From CAVUCH01 sp963739995 (lineage in GTDB: Bacteria; Acidobacteriota; Vicinamibacteria; Vicinamibacterales; JAENWD01): a DNA stretch of 64,000 nt. Shown piece by piece: positions 10,028-18,974 of this stretch. The notes below the pieces were generated by a model. That model made no database searches. It was not told the origin of the DNA and worked only from the letters and a program-made list of their open reading frames with translations. The stretch's first letter is position 1. Each line of letters opens with the position of its first letter. The DNA lies in assembly GCA_963739995.1 (NCBI GenBank), contig CAVUCH010000005.1:62001-126000 (forward strand), in the 5' to 3' direction. A program made the translations under genes and the position numbers.

Positions 10028-10204
10028 ATGAACACACTGCTCGAGCGATTCACACGACCGCTGAGAGACGCCGAAGGTCAGGACCTGCTCGAGTACGCGA
10101 TGCTGGTTGGCCTGATCGCCGTCGTTGCCGTGTCAGCCGTGACGACGCTTGGCACCACGATCCACACAGTGTTCTGGCAAACCATTGCTGCCAGCAACAT
10201 CTGA
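10028..10204 (+). CDS. Flp family type IVb pilin, second copy
   Basis: A second prepilin of 58 residues, 74 bases after the first. It shares the processing region almost exactly (EGQDLLEYAMLVGLIAVVAV) but differs after the helix and ends TVFWQTIAASNI. GGGGGA before the ATG at 10028 supports that start over an upstream ATG. It could be a minor pilin or an alternative major subunit. The next gene overlaps or directly abuts its stop. Confidence 0.9.
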   Translation: MNTLLERFTRPLRDAEGQDLLEYAMLVGLIAVVAVSAVTTLGTTIHTVFWQTIAASNI

Positions 10205-10700
10205 CGCACTCGCAGCCACCGCCGTCGTCGTGACGGCGGTGACCGCAGCCGCCATCGACCTGCGGACGGGACGGATTCCCAACGCACTCACGGCGGCAAC
10301 GGCCCTGGTGGGCCTGATACTCGCCACCCTACGACTGACACACACGACGCTGCCTGTAGCACTCGTGGGCGGGTTGGTGGGATTGGCACTGATGCTGCCG
10401 GGGCGAGTGTTTGGCGCAACCGGCGGGGGCGACGTCAAGCTGATGGCCGCATTCGGCACGCTGCTCGGCCCGCAGCAGATCGTCGTCGCGTTCCTGTTCG
10501 GCGCCATCGCGGGTGGCGCACTGGCTCTCTTGCACGCGTGGCGCCGCGGGCGCCTCGTCACGACGATGTCTCGCACGGCGCAGCTGGTCGTCGACCCCAT
10601 AGCGGCAAAGGCCGCCATCGACGCGGCCTCGCCCCGGACACGCTTCGCTTACGGTCCCGCCCTGGCGACGGGGGCCGTCTTCGCAACGATGTGGCACTGA
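10185..10700 (+). CDS. cpaA: Prepilin peptidase CpaA/TadV (A24 family)
   Basis: Membrane aspartic protease that removes the leader from Flp prepilins. Both catalytic motifs are present: AAIDLRTGRIPN and GGGDVKLMAAFG. At about 171 residues it has the short CpaA form without the N-methyltransferase domain of PilD-type enzymes. The start is uncertain because no ATG precedes the first helix: a TTG at 10185 inside the end of the second pilin gives a sensible N-terminus, and in-frame GTG codons at 10230 and 10239 are shorter alternatives. Confidence 0.88.
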   Translation: MLPATSDALAATAVVVTAVTAAAIDLRTGRIPNALTAATALVGLILATLRLTHTTLPVALVGGLVGLALMLPGRVFGATGGGDVKLMAAFGTLLGPQQIVVAFLFGAIAGGALALLHAWRRGRLVTTMSRTAQLVVDPIAAKAAIDAASPRTRFAYGPALATGAVFATMWH

Positions 10701-10712
10701 GGAGTGTGAGGT

Positions 10713-11144
10713 ATGCGCAACTGGAGATCGCAAAAGGGCGCGGCGCTGGTCGAAGCGGCCGTCGTGATCCCGCTCCTGCTGCTGGTGTCGGTCGCCATCT
10801 TCGAGTTCGGGCGTGCGTACCAGACGTGGCAGGTGATCACCAACGCAGCGCGCGAGGGCGCGCGGGTCGCCGTCCTCCCGTCCGCAACCTCCACCGGCGT
10901 GCAGCAGCGGGTGCGCGATTACATGCAGGCTGGTCAACTCTCGCGCTGGAGCACGGCCAGCATCACCGTCGACAGCGCGGCCACGTTGACGGTCAATGGC
11001 GCGCCGACGTCAGCGTCGCGCGTCACCGTGAATTACCCCTTCACTTTTCTCGTCCTGCAGCCGGTGGCCAGGCTCGTCTCGAGCTCGACCACGCTGGGGG
11101 GCGCGGTGACGATGAGCGCGCAAGCGCTGATGCGGAACGAATAA
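10713..11144 (+). CDS. tadE: TadE-like minor pseudopilin
   Basis: 143 residues with a basic N-terminus and the TadE-type processing helix QKGAALVEAAVVIPLLLLVS, followed by FEFGRAYQTWQVITNAAREG, the usual TadE continuation. TadE pseudopilins are cut by the same peptidase and are needed for pilus assembly. It has a good ribosome-binding site (GAGGAGTGTGAGGT) and lies between cpaA and cpaB in the operon. Confidence 0.9.
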   Translation: MRNWRSQKGAALVEAAVVIPLLLLVSVAIFEFGRAYQTWQVITNAAREGARVAVLPSATSTGVQQRVRDYMQAGQLSRWSTASITVDSAATLTVNGAPTSASRVTVNYPFTFLVLQPVARLVSSSTTLGGAVTMSAQALMRNE

Positions 11145-11221
11145 CACGCGGGGAGCAGGCGACCTGCAGCGGCTGTCGACGACAGCCCGAGGCGTGATGC
11201 CCCCACCAGGAGATGAGACCC

Positions 11222-12076
11222 ATGGCCCGCATGCGCGTAATTCTCGTGCTGCTCGTTGCGATTGCCGCTGGCGGCGGCCTCGCCTACGGCACTTACAGCT
11301 ACGTCCGCAACGTCCCGACCGCCGCGGCGGCCGTCGCGACGCGGCCGGTGGTGGTTGCCGCCGCCGACATCGCGGTTGGCGCAGCGCTCCGGCCTGAGGA
11401 CGTCCGCACCATCGACTGGCCGGCGGCCGCGCTGCCGGCTGGCGTGTTCGAGAAGCCCGACGAGGTCGTCGGCCGCGGGCTCGTGATGCCCCTCATCCAG
11501 AACGAGCTGATTCTGCCGATGAAGCTCGCGTCGAAGGAAGCGGGCAGCGGCCTGCCGATCATGATCCCCGAGGGGGAACGCGCGGTGTCGGTCCGTGTGA
11601 ACGAAGTGATCGGCGTGGCCGGCTACGTGCTGCCCGGCACGCGCGTGGACGTTGTCGCGGTTGCGAGCGCGTCGGACAAGAAGGCGGACACCACGTCCAA
11701 GGTGGTGCTGACCAACGTCCAGGTGCTCGCGGCGGGCACGAAGATGGAGCAGGACGGTGAGGGCGGCAAGCCGATGCCGGTCACGGTGGTGACGCTGCTC
11801 GTCGTTCCGGAGCAGGCCGAGCGTCTGACGCTGGCCAGCACCGAAGGCAAGATTCAGCTCGCGCTGCGCAATCCGCTCGATCAGGGCTCGCCGATCACGG
11901 CGGGCGTGCGGCCAGCGGGTCTGCTCGGCGAAGCGCCTGCCCCGAAGCTGGTTGCACCTGCGCGAGCGCGTTTCGCTCGCCCGGAGGCTCCGGTGCTCGC
12001 GGCGGTGCAGGTCGATCCGGCGGTGACGGTTGAGATGATCCGTGGTGACAAGCGGTCCGAAGAAATCGTTCGTTAG
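11222..12076 (+). CDS. cpaB: Flp pilus assembly protein CpaB/RcpC (SAF domain)
   Basis: 284-residue periplasmic protein anchored by an N-terminal helix (MARMRVILVLLVAIAAGGGL). It carries a SAF domain (PVVVAAADIAVGAALRPEDV, then LILPMKLASKEAG) and the RcpC/CpaB domain with GYVLPGTRVDVVAVAS and VTLLVVPEQAERL. CpaB interacts with the outer-membrane secretin encoded next. The ATG at 11222 is preferred to that at 11213 because AGGAG at 11208-11212 is correctly spaced only for the later one. An extra region of about 60 residues follows the core domain. Confidence 0.92.
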   Translation: MARMRVILVLLVAIAAGGGLAYGTYSYVRNVPTAAAAVATRPVVVAAADIAVGAALRPEDVRTIDWPAAALPAGVFEKPDEVVGRGLVMPLIQNELILPMKLASKEAGSGLPIMIPEGERAVSVRVNEVIGVAGYVLPGTRVDVVAVASASDKKADTTSKVVLTNVQVLAAGTKMEQDGEGGKPMPVTVVTLLVVPEQAERLTLASTEGKIQLALRNPLDQGSPITAGVRPAGLLGEAPAPKLVAPARARFARPEAPVLAAVQVDPAVTVEMIRGDKRSEEIVR

Positions 12077-12085
12077 GAGGATTAC

Positions 12086-14134
12086 ATGAGCCCCAGGCCT
12101 GCGCCAGGCGCCCCCCGGCCACTGAGCCCGCTGCGCGCCGTCGCACTATTCGTCATCGTCAGCATGGCGGCCCCGCATGCACAGTCGGTGCAGGGGACGC
12201 TCGCGCACAACAACGAGCCGGCACCCGCCGTCGCAACTGAAGCTCGCGGCAGCACGATACAGCTGCTGGTGGGCCGCTCGACCGTCGTGTCGGTGGGGCA
12301 GGCCATCACGCGGGTCTCGCTGACGATCCCCAACATTGCCGACGCCATGGTGACGTCCCCGCAGCAGCTCCTGCTGCATGGCAAGGCACCTGGGACCATC
12401 TCGATGTTCGTGTGGGACCGCGGCGGCGGCATCTCCCGCTACGAAGTCATCGTCCAGCGCGACCTGAGCGAGCTTGGCGCGCGGCTGTCGCAGCTGTTCC
12501 CAGGTGAGAACATCACGGTTGCCAGCAACGGCACGGACGTGGTGCTGTCGGGCTCCGTCTCGGGCAAGTACGCCATGGACAAGGCCGCGGAAGTCGCGGC
12601 CGGTTACGTCGAGAAGAAAGAGGATGTCGTCAACCTGCTGAAACAGCAGGAGGGCATGGCGTCCCGGCAGGTGCTTCTGCGCGTCCGGTTCGCAGAGGTC
12701 AGCCGGACGGCCCTCACCGAGCTCGGCGTGTCTTTCACCGCGAACGGCGTGGACAACGGCCGCTGGTTCGGGCGGACCACCACCGGGCAATTCGCTGCGC
12801 CCCAATGGGACGCGGATGGCAAGTTCGTCTTCAGCGATTTCCTCAACCTGTTTCTCTTCGATGCGAAGAATGAAATCGCCGGTGTGGTCCGGGCACTTCA
12901 GAACAAGGGTCTGTTTCAAAGCCTTGCCGAGCCCAATCTGATTGCGGAGGACGGCAAGGAGGCCAGCTTCCTCGCCGGCGGCGAGTACCCCTACCCCGTC
13001 GTCCAGGGGCAGGGCGGCGCGACGAGTATTGCGATCCAGTTCAAGGAGTACGGCGTCAGGTTGAACTTCATGCCGACGATCGTCGGGACCGACCTGGTCA
13101 AGCTGAAGGTGCGGCCGGAGGTCAGCTCGCTCGACTTCGCGAACGCCGTGACGCTCCAGGGGTTCCGCGTGCCCGCGATCTCGACACGGCGCGCCGAGAC
13201 CGAAGTGGAGCTGCAGGATGGCCAGACGTTCGCCATCGCCGGCCTCATGAACAACACGGTCACCTCGCAGCTATCGAAGATCCCTGGCATCGGCGACATC
13301 CCGATTCTCGGGCTGCTGTTCCAGAGCAAGGCGGCGCGGAAAGACCAGACGGAGCTGGTGGTGATGGTCACTCCGACCATCCTGCGGCGCAATTCCACCG
13401 GCGTGTCGTCCACGGTGCCTGACATGGCGGAGCCGATGCTGCCGCCCCTGCAGAAGACGCTGCCTCCGCCCCCACCGTGGAACCGGGATTCGAGGTCGCA
13501 GCCGTCGACGGAGCTGGCGCCGGTTCCTGCTGCTCCGAAGCCCGCGGGGGCACCGACGACACCTGGCGATCGCGCCAACACCGTGGCGCCGGCACCTGCC
13601 GGCGGCGGCGCCGGTGCCCCGGCGAGCGACGCGCCGGAGCCCGCAACGGATCGGTCACGCAGTGAGGCGCAGCCAGCAGACGAGAAGCTTGCACCGACGC
13701 AGGGGACGGCCACCTCGTCACAGAAAGCGACCGAGCGGAAAGCAGCGGAGAAACAGGCGGCAGCTGACCGCGCGGCAGCGAAGCAGGCGGCCCGCGAGGA
13801 GCAGGCACGTGCGGCAAAGCAGAGCGCGCTCGATCGCGAGGCGGCGAAGGCGCAGAAGCGGGCCGCCGCCGAGCAGGCCGAACGCGATCGAAAGGCCGCT
13901 GCAGCGCAGGCCAAAATCGACGCGAAGAAAGCCGCCGCCGACAAGATCGAGGCCGAGAAAGCTGCCAAGGAGCAGGCGCGACTCGAGGGCGAGCTGCAGA
14001 AGCGGCAAGCCGAGGCTGCCGCGCGCCAGGCGGTGATCGACAAGGCACGCGCCGAGGAGATCGCGCGCGCCGAGCAGAAGCTCAGGTCTGCGCAGAAGGA
14101 ATACGAGTCTGCCCTGGGGCAGAAGCAGAACTGA
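12086..14134 (+). CDS. cpaC: Tad secretin CpaC/RcpA with unusual coiled-coil tail
   Basis: Outer-membrane pore of the pilus. A signal sequence (ALFVIVSMAAPHAQS) precedes the N-terminal secretin domain (STVVSVGQAITRVSLTIPN), a BON-like region (DVVLSGSVSGKYAMDKAAEV) and the secretin core, with VPAISTRRAETEVELQDGQ and the GIGDIPILGLLFQS signature ending near residue 430. Usual family members stop soon after. Here another 240 residues follow: a Pro/Ala linker, then about 150 residues of Ala/Lys/Glu coiled coil ending QKEYESALGQKQN. TAGGAGG precedes the ATG. The tail may bind the neighbouring coiled-coil protein or peptidoglycan (inference). Confidence 0.9.
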   Translation: MSPRPAPGAPRPLSPLRAVALFVIVSMAAPHAQSVQGTLAHNNEPAPAVATEARGSTIQLLVGRSTVVSVGQAITRVSLTIPNIADAMVTSPQQLLLHGKAPGTISMFVWDRGGGISRYEVIVQRDLSELGARLSQLFPGENITVASNGTDVVLSGSVSGKYAMDKAAEVAAGYVEKKEDVVNLLKQQEGMASRQVLLRVRFAEVSRTALTELGVSFTANGVDNGRWFGRTTTGQFAAPQWDADGKFVFSDFLNLFLFDAKNEIAGVVRALQNKGLFQSLAEPNLIAEDGKEASFLAGGEYPYPVVQGQGGATSIAIQFKEYGVRLNFMPTIVGTDLVKLKVRPEVSSLDFANAVTLQGFRVPAISTRRAETEVELQDGQTFAIAGLMNNTVTSQLSKIPGIGDIPILGLLFQSKAARKDQTELVVMVTPTILRRNSTGVSSTVPDMAEPMLPPLQKTLPPPPPWNRDSRSQPSTELAPVPAAPKPAGAPTTPGDRANTVAPAPAGGGAGAPASDAPEPATDRSRSEAQPADEKLAPTQGTATSSQKATERKAAEKQAAADRAAAKQAAREEQARAAKQSALDREAAKAQKRAAAEQAERDRKAAAAQAKIDAKKAAADKIEAEKAAKEQARLEGELQKRQAEAAARQAVIDKARAEEIARAEQKLRSAQKEYESALGQKQN

Positions 14135-14206
14135 CGGACATCACACGTCGCCGCATCACGAGCCGCATGACCGGCGACGTGACCGGTGACCACAGAGGAG
14201 CCCTCC

Positions 14207-15383
14207 ATGAATCCTATGCTCACTCGGCTGCATCGTGACGAGCGTGGCATGTCGCTGGTCTTCGTCGGACTGGGCTTCATGGCATTCCTCGCGGCGGCAA
14301 CCCTGGCCATTGACGTGGGAATGTTCATGACGGCTCGCACGCAGGCGCAGACGGCAGCGGATGCCGGCGCAATGGCCGGGGCCGTGGCCCTCGCGACCGA
14401 CGACTACGACAATCGATCCAGCAGCGGTCCGGCCGTGCAGAGCGCGCTGGCGGCAGCGCGACAGAACCAGGTGATGGCGAGTCAGGTGGATATGACAGCG
14501 GCTGACGTGACCTTTCCACTCTCGCCGGCGGGCGTGAACAACCGGGTGCGGGTGCAGGTCCATCGCACGGCTGCGAGCGGCGTCTGTCAGGGCTGCAGTG
14601 GCGCTGTCCGGACTCTGTTCGGCGGCCTCTTCGGTGTTAGGGAGTGTGGACCTCAACGCGGAGGCGACCGCCGAGGCTCAACCGACGGGCTCGGTCCAGT
14701 GTGCCAAGCCATTCGTCATTCCAGACCGGTGGATCGAGCAGACGGGAAATGCCAACTGGTTCGACTTTGTGGACAGCCACAACAACCTGATCGCTAATCC
14801 GGACGTCTACCGGCCCGTCACGAGTCCCAACTACACGGGCTACACGCATGACGACATCGGCACCACGATGATGCTCCGCGCGGGCACGGGCAACCAGATT
14901 CAGCCCAGCTTCTACTTCTCGTGGTCGATGCCGGAGGACCCCCAGTCCGGCGAGACCGGCGGCATGACCGGTGGCTCTCCCTACGATTGGAATATCGCAA
15001 ACTGCAACGGGAACACCATCTCCATCGGTGACCTGCTGTTGATGGAGCCGGGCGGGATGGTCGGACCGACCAACTCGGGGATCGACGACCTGATCGCGCG
15101 GGATCCGAACGCGCACTGGAATGGTCAGCGGGTGGTCAGCAACTTCCACCCCAGCCCCCGCGTCGCGATCATCCCCATGTATGACCCCGTCTACTACGCG
15201 ACGGGCGTGCAGCAGGGCCGAAACACGGACCTGAAGGTTGCCAATTTTCTCGGTTTCTTCATCGAATACCGGAGCGGCAACAACGTCTACGGAAAGATCA
15301 CGCCGGTCGCCGGCGTCGTCAATCCGACTGGCGTCCCCGCTCCGACCGGAGCGTTTCCCACCGTCATTCGTCTCGTGGAGTAG
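14207..15383 (+). pseudogene. tadG: TadG-like Flp pilus assembly protein, one +1 frameshift
   Basis: The first frame begins HRDERGMSLVFVGLGFMAF and continues AIDVGMFMTARTQAQTAADA, the classic TadG-like N-terminal helix and following motif. The frame is lost near 14639-14642, where FGVRSVDLNAEATA would read through if one G of AGGGAG were absent. The second frame supplies the extracellular part (VIPDRWIEQTGNANWFDFVD to the end at 15383). The combined length has one surplus base. About 391 residues would result. GAGGAG sits eight bases before the ATG at 14207. The frame shift may be sequencing error. Confidence 0.75.
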
Positions 15384-15385
15384 CC

Positions 15386-16558
15386 ATGGCCCAGCTTGCC
15401 GCTTTTCTCGTCAGCAGCGACGACGAGTTCCGTCGCGACTTCGGCCGCCTGGTGCGGTCGGGCAGCATCCCGATCGGGATCGTGGACGATGCGCGCGGGC
15501 CGGAGCACGTCCAGGCGGACCTCGCGTTCGTGGACATCCGGGGCGACGCACCGGGTGGCATGGGCGCGATCGAGCGGCTTCGTGCGGGCCACCCCGGCGT
15601 GCCGATCTTCGCGATCGCGCAATCGAGCGAGCCCGACCTGATCCTGCAGTCGATGCGTGCCGGAGCCAACGAGTTCTTCATGTGGCCGGTGCCGGAAGAA
15701 CCGTTTCATGCCGCGGTTCGCCGCGCGGCGGCGCGGCGTGAGACCTCGCACAGCGGCGCACAGCAGCCCTCACAGACGCTCGTGTTCTTCGGCGCCAAAG
15801 GCGGGGCCGGGACCACGACCGTGGGTGTGAACACGGCGGTCGAGATCTGCCGCCTGACGAAGCGCCCGACGCTGATCCTCGACTTGAAGCCGTGCTTCGG
15901 CGAGGTAGCCCTCTTCCTCGGCATGCGTCCACGCTTCACGGTGCTCGATGCAATCGACAACCTGCATCGGCTGGACCGGGATTTTCTGCGGGAGCTGGTC
16001 GCGAAACACAAGTCCGAGCTCGAGATCCTTGCCGGGTCCGAGCAGGCCGATCGGCCGTCGGCAGCGGACGCGGGCGCGATCGAGGAGCTGTTCCGGGTAC
16101 TCGGCCGCGCGTACGACTACGTGATCGTCGATGCGGGGAATGCGCTCAACTCGTGCTCGATCGGGGCGCTCTACGCTGCCGACACGCTCTTCGTCGTGGT
16201 CACCCCGGACGTGCCGTCCGTGCGCAACGCTCAGCGGCTGATCGAGCGCGTGCGTCAGTTGGGCGTCGGCGGCGAGCGGGTTCGCGTCCTGCTCAACCGG
16301 GCCGGGGCACCGGGCGTGACCGCGACCCAGATCCAGACGGCGCTCGGGTATCCGGTGCACCACACGTTTCCGAACGACTACGGCACGGTCGCCGCCGCGC
16401 TCAACTCGGGCGTACCGCTCGCGCTGTCGAACGGCTCGGAGATGTCCGCGCAGTTCGGCCGATTCAGCCGGGCGATTACTTCGCCTGGCGATTCGCAGGA
16501 TGCGGAGGCAACACAGAAGAAGAAGTCGGCGCTGAGTTTCAGTTTCTTCAGCTTGTAG
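15386..16558 (+). CDS. cpaE: Tad localisation ATPase CpaE/TadZ
   Basis: 390 residues: an N-terminal receiver-like domain (residues 5-115, with ADLAFVDIRG at the Asp position) and a ParA/MinD-type ATPase domain with the deviant Walker A GAKGGAGTTTVGVN near residue 133, TLILDLKPCFGEVALFL, and YDYVIVDAGNALN. CpaE/TadZ proteins place the Tad machine at the cell pole. It starts 3 bases after tadG and precedes cpaF, the usual order. Confidence 0.92.
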   Translation: MAQLAAFLVSSDDEFRRDFGRLVRSGSIPIGIVDDARGPEHVQADLAFVDIRGDAPGGMGAIERLRAGHPGVPIFAIAQSSEPDLILQSMRAGANEFFMWPVPEEPFHAAVRRAAARRETSHSGAQQPSQTLVFFGAKGGAGTTTVGVNTAVEICRLTKRPTLILDLKPCFGEVALFLGMRPRFTVLDAIDNLHRLDRDFLRELVAKHKSELEILAGSEQADRPSAADAGAIEELFRVLGRAYDYVIVDAGNALNSCSIGALYAADTLFVVVTPDVPSVRNAQRLIERVRQLGVGGERVRVLLNRAGAPGVTATQIQTALGYPVHHTFPNDYGTVAAALNSGVPLALSNGSEMSAQFGRFSRAITSPGDSQDAEATQKKKSALSFSFFSL

Positions 16559-16567
16559 GCGGTTCTC

Positions 16568-16583
16568 GCGGGACGAATCCCGC
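16568..16583 (+). other. Small hairpin between cpaE and cpaF
   Basis: GCGGGA and TCCCGC flank a four-base loop (CGAA) in the 52-base gap. There is no T tract, so it is more likely an mRNA processing or stability element than a terminator. Confidence 0.35.
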
Positions 16584-16610
16584 CGGCGCAGAAAAAAGGT
16601 AGACCTTGCC

Positions 16611-17993
16611 ATGTCGACGGCTTCCATCATCCCACCGCCAGCCGGTGGCTCTTCGGGCCCCAAGCCCTCCACGCCGGCTGCCGCGGCGCCGGGGCGTGTT
16701 GCGCGCCAGGATCCGCCGCGCCCGCAATACATCCAGCTGAAGGGGAACGTTCACAAGAAGCTGCTGAACCGTCTCAACCTCGAGGCGCTCGCCTCCGTCG
16801 ACCGTGCCCGGGCGGAGGGCGACATCCGGACGCTGCTGTTCGAACTGCTCAGCGAGGAGAGCCAGCCGCTGACGATGGCGGAGCGCGAGCAGATCCTCAG
16901 CGACATCCTCGACGAGGTCTTCGGCCTCGGGCCGCTCGAACCGCTGCTGCGCGACCCGACCATCAACGACATCCTGGTGAACACGTACAAGCAGGTGTAC
17001 GTCGAACGGCACGGCGTACTCGAGCGGGTGCCCGGAACGTTCCAGGACGACAAACACCTGATGCGCGTCATCGACCGCATCGTGAGCGCCGTTGGCCGGC
17101 GCGTGGACGACAGTTCGCCGATGGTGGACGCGCGCCTTGCCGACGGCTCGCGCGTGAACGCGGTCATCCCTCCGCTTGCCGTGGACGGCCCGCTGCTCTC
17201 GATCCGCCGGTTTCCAAAGGACCGCCTGAAGGCGGACGACCTCGTGGGATTCCGGGCGCTGACGCGGCCGATGCTGGACTTTCTCAGCGCGTGCGTGAAG
17301 TCGCGGTTGAACGCGATCATCAGCGGCGGCACGGGCGCCGGCAAGACCACGCTGCTGAACGTGATGTCCAGCTTCATTTCCGACCGCGATCGCATCGCGA
17401 CCATCGAAGACGCCGCCGAGCTGCAGCTGCACCAGGAGCACGTGGTGCGAATGGAAACGCGGCCTCCGAACGTGGAGGGAAAGGGCGCCGTCAAACAGCG
17501 GCAGCTCGTCATCAATGCCCTTCGTATGCGCCCCGACCGCATCGTGGTCGGGGAGGTGCGCGGCGAAGAGGCGCTCGACATGCTGCAGGCGATGAACACC
17601 GGCCACGACGGGTCGCTGACCACCGTTCACGCCAACACCCCGCGTGACGCGCTCGCGCGTATCGAAACCATGATCGCGATGGGCAACGTCAACCTGCCCG
17701 AGAAGGCCATGCGGCAGCAGATCGCCGCGGCCGTGCAGGTTGTGGTGCAGCAGACCCGCATGTCTGACGGCTCGCGAAAGGTCACGAGCATCGCGGAGAT
17801 CACGGGCATGGAAGGGGACGTGATCACGATGCAGGAGATCTTCCTCTTCGAGAAGGTGGGCGTGACGCAGGACGGCAAGGTGATCGGGCGCTTTCGCGCA
17901 ACCGGCGTGCGCCCGAAATGCGCCGACCGCATCAAGGCGGCCGGTATCCACCTGCCTGCGGACATGTTCGAAGGGGTTACGGAGGTACGGTGA
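16611..17993 (+). CDS. cpaF: Tad secretion ATPase CpaF/TadA
   Basis: Hexameric ATPase that drives Flp pilus assembly. The 460-residue product has the all-alpha N-terminal region (QYIQLKGNVHKKLLNRLNLE), then EVFGLGPLEPLLRDPTINDI, a Walker A GGTGAGKTTLLN near residue 238, Asp box IATIEDAAELQLHQEHVVRM, Walker B RIVVGEVRGEEALD and His box HDGSLTTVHANTPRDAL. All key motifs are intact. Its TGA overlaps the ATG of tadB by one base. Confidence 0.95.
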   Translation: MSTASIIPPPAGGSSGPKPSTPAAAAPGRVARQDPPRPQYIQLKGNVHKKLLNRLNLEALASVDRARAEGDIRTLLFELLSEESQPLTMAEREQILSDILDEVFGLGPLEPLLRDPTINDILVNTYKQVYVERHGVLERVPGTFQDDKHLMRVIDRIVSAVGRRVDDSSPMVDARLADGSRVNAVIPPLAVDGPLLSIRRFPKDRLKADDLVGFRALTRPMLDFLSACVKSRLNAIISGGTGAGKTTLLNVMSSFISDRDRIATIEDAAELQLHQEHVVRMETRPPNVEGKGAVKQRQLVINALRMRPDRIVVGEVRGEEALDMLQAMNTGHDGSLTTVHANTPRDALARIETMIAMGNVNLPEKAMRQQIAAAVQVVVQQTRMSDGSRKVTSIAEITGMEGDVITMQEIFLFEKVGVTQDGKVIGRFRATGVRPKCADRIKAAGIHLPADMFEGVTEVR

Positions 17994-18973
17994 TGCGAAA
18001 CCTGTTGCCCCTCGTCATGTTCATGGTGGGCGCCGGCGTGATCGTCGGCGGCTACGCGCTGATCGTCTGGCTGCCCGTGCGGCTGGCACAGCGGCGCATC
18101 GAAGCCCGCGTCGCCGGGCTCAGCCTGGCGCCGAGCGAGCCCGATGACGCCCCTGCCGCTGCGTCGATTCTGAAGCGCCAGGTGATCGGAGCCGTGCCCA
18201 TTCTCGACCGGCTCGCCGCACGGATGCGCTGGGGAAGAGGCCTCGCGGATCTCATCAACCAGTCAGGGTCCGAGGTCGGTGTCAGCACCATCCTGGTCCT
18301 GTCCGTCGGTCTTGGTCTCGTGATCGGCCTGATCGCAGCGGTCGCGTCGCGCCAGCCCTGGGCCCTGCTGCCTGGCGGTCTCGCCGGCGCGGCTGCGCCC
18401 TTCCTGGTGCTGATGCGCAAACGGACCCGTCGAATGGCCCGCTTCGAGGAACAGTTCCCCGAAGCTCTCGATCTGCTCTCACGCGCCATCCGGGCCGGGC
18501 ATGCGTTCACGACCGCGATGGGCATGGTGGCCGACGAGGCGCCGGACCCGATCGGTCCCGAGTTCAAGAAGACGTTCGAGGAGCAGAACTTCGGCATCTC
18601 CCTCAAGGACGCCCTCGCGAACCTCGCCGAGCGCATGCCGCTCATCGACGTGCGGTTCTTCGTCACGGCCGTCCTCATCCAGCGCGAGACGGGCGGCAAT
18701 CTCTCGGAGATTCTCGACAACCTCTCGCACGTGGTTCGGGAGCGGTTCAAGATCCTCCGACAGGTACGCGTCTACACCGCCCACGGCCGGATGACGGGGT
18801 ACGTGCTGATGGCCTTGCCGGCGGCGCTCGCCATCGCCCTGTCCTTCATAAACCCCGAGCACATGGCCCTGCTGTTCGAGGAGCGCATGGGGCAAATGAT
18901 GATCCTGGGCACCATCATTCTCCAGGCGACGGGCTACTTCTGGATTCGACAGGTCGTCAAGATCGAGGTGTGA
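17993..18973 (+). CDS. tadB: Tad inner-membrane protein TadB
   Basis: 326 residues with an N-terminal helix, paired helices around residues 100-145 and the type II secretion F (GspF-like) domain: FPEALDLLSRAIRAGHAF, FVTAVLIQRETGGNLSEIL, and two C-terminal helices. It forms the inner-membrane platform with TadC. The ATG at 17993 overlaps the cpaF stop (TGATG) and has GGAGGT upstream, which settles the start. Confidence 0.94.
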   Translation: MRNLLPLVMFMVGAGVIVGGYALIVWLPVRLAQRRIEARVAGLSLAPSEPDDAPAAASILKRQVIGAVPILDRLAARMRWGRGLADLINQSGSEVGVSTILVLSVGLGLVIGLIAAVASRQPWALLPGGLAGAAAPFLVLMRKRTRRMARFEEQFPEALDLLSRAIRAGHAFTTAMGMVADEAPDPIGPEFKKTFEEQNFGISLKDALANLAERMPLIDVRFFVTAVLIQRETGGNLSEILDNLSHVVRERFKILRQVRVYTAHGRMTGYVLMALPAALAIALSFINPEHMALLFEERMGQMMILGTIILQATGYFWIRQVVKIEV

Positions 18974-18974
18974 G

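Noticed and set aside
12991..14340. A 449-codon minus-strand frame opposite cpaC
   Set aside because: It mirrors the Ala/Lys-rich tail of the secretin as Ser/Ala/Cys low complexity and has no family features.
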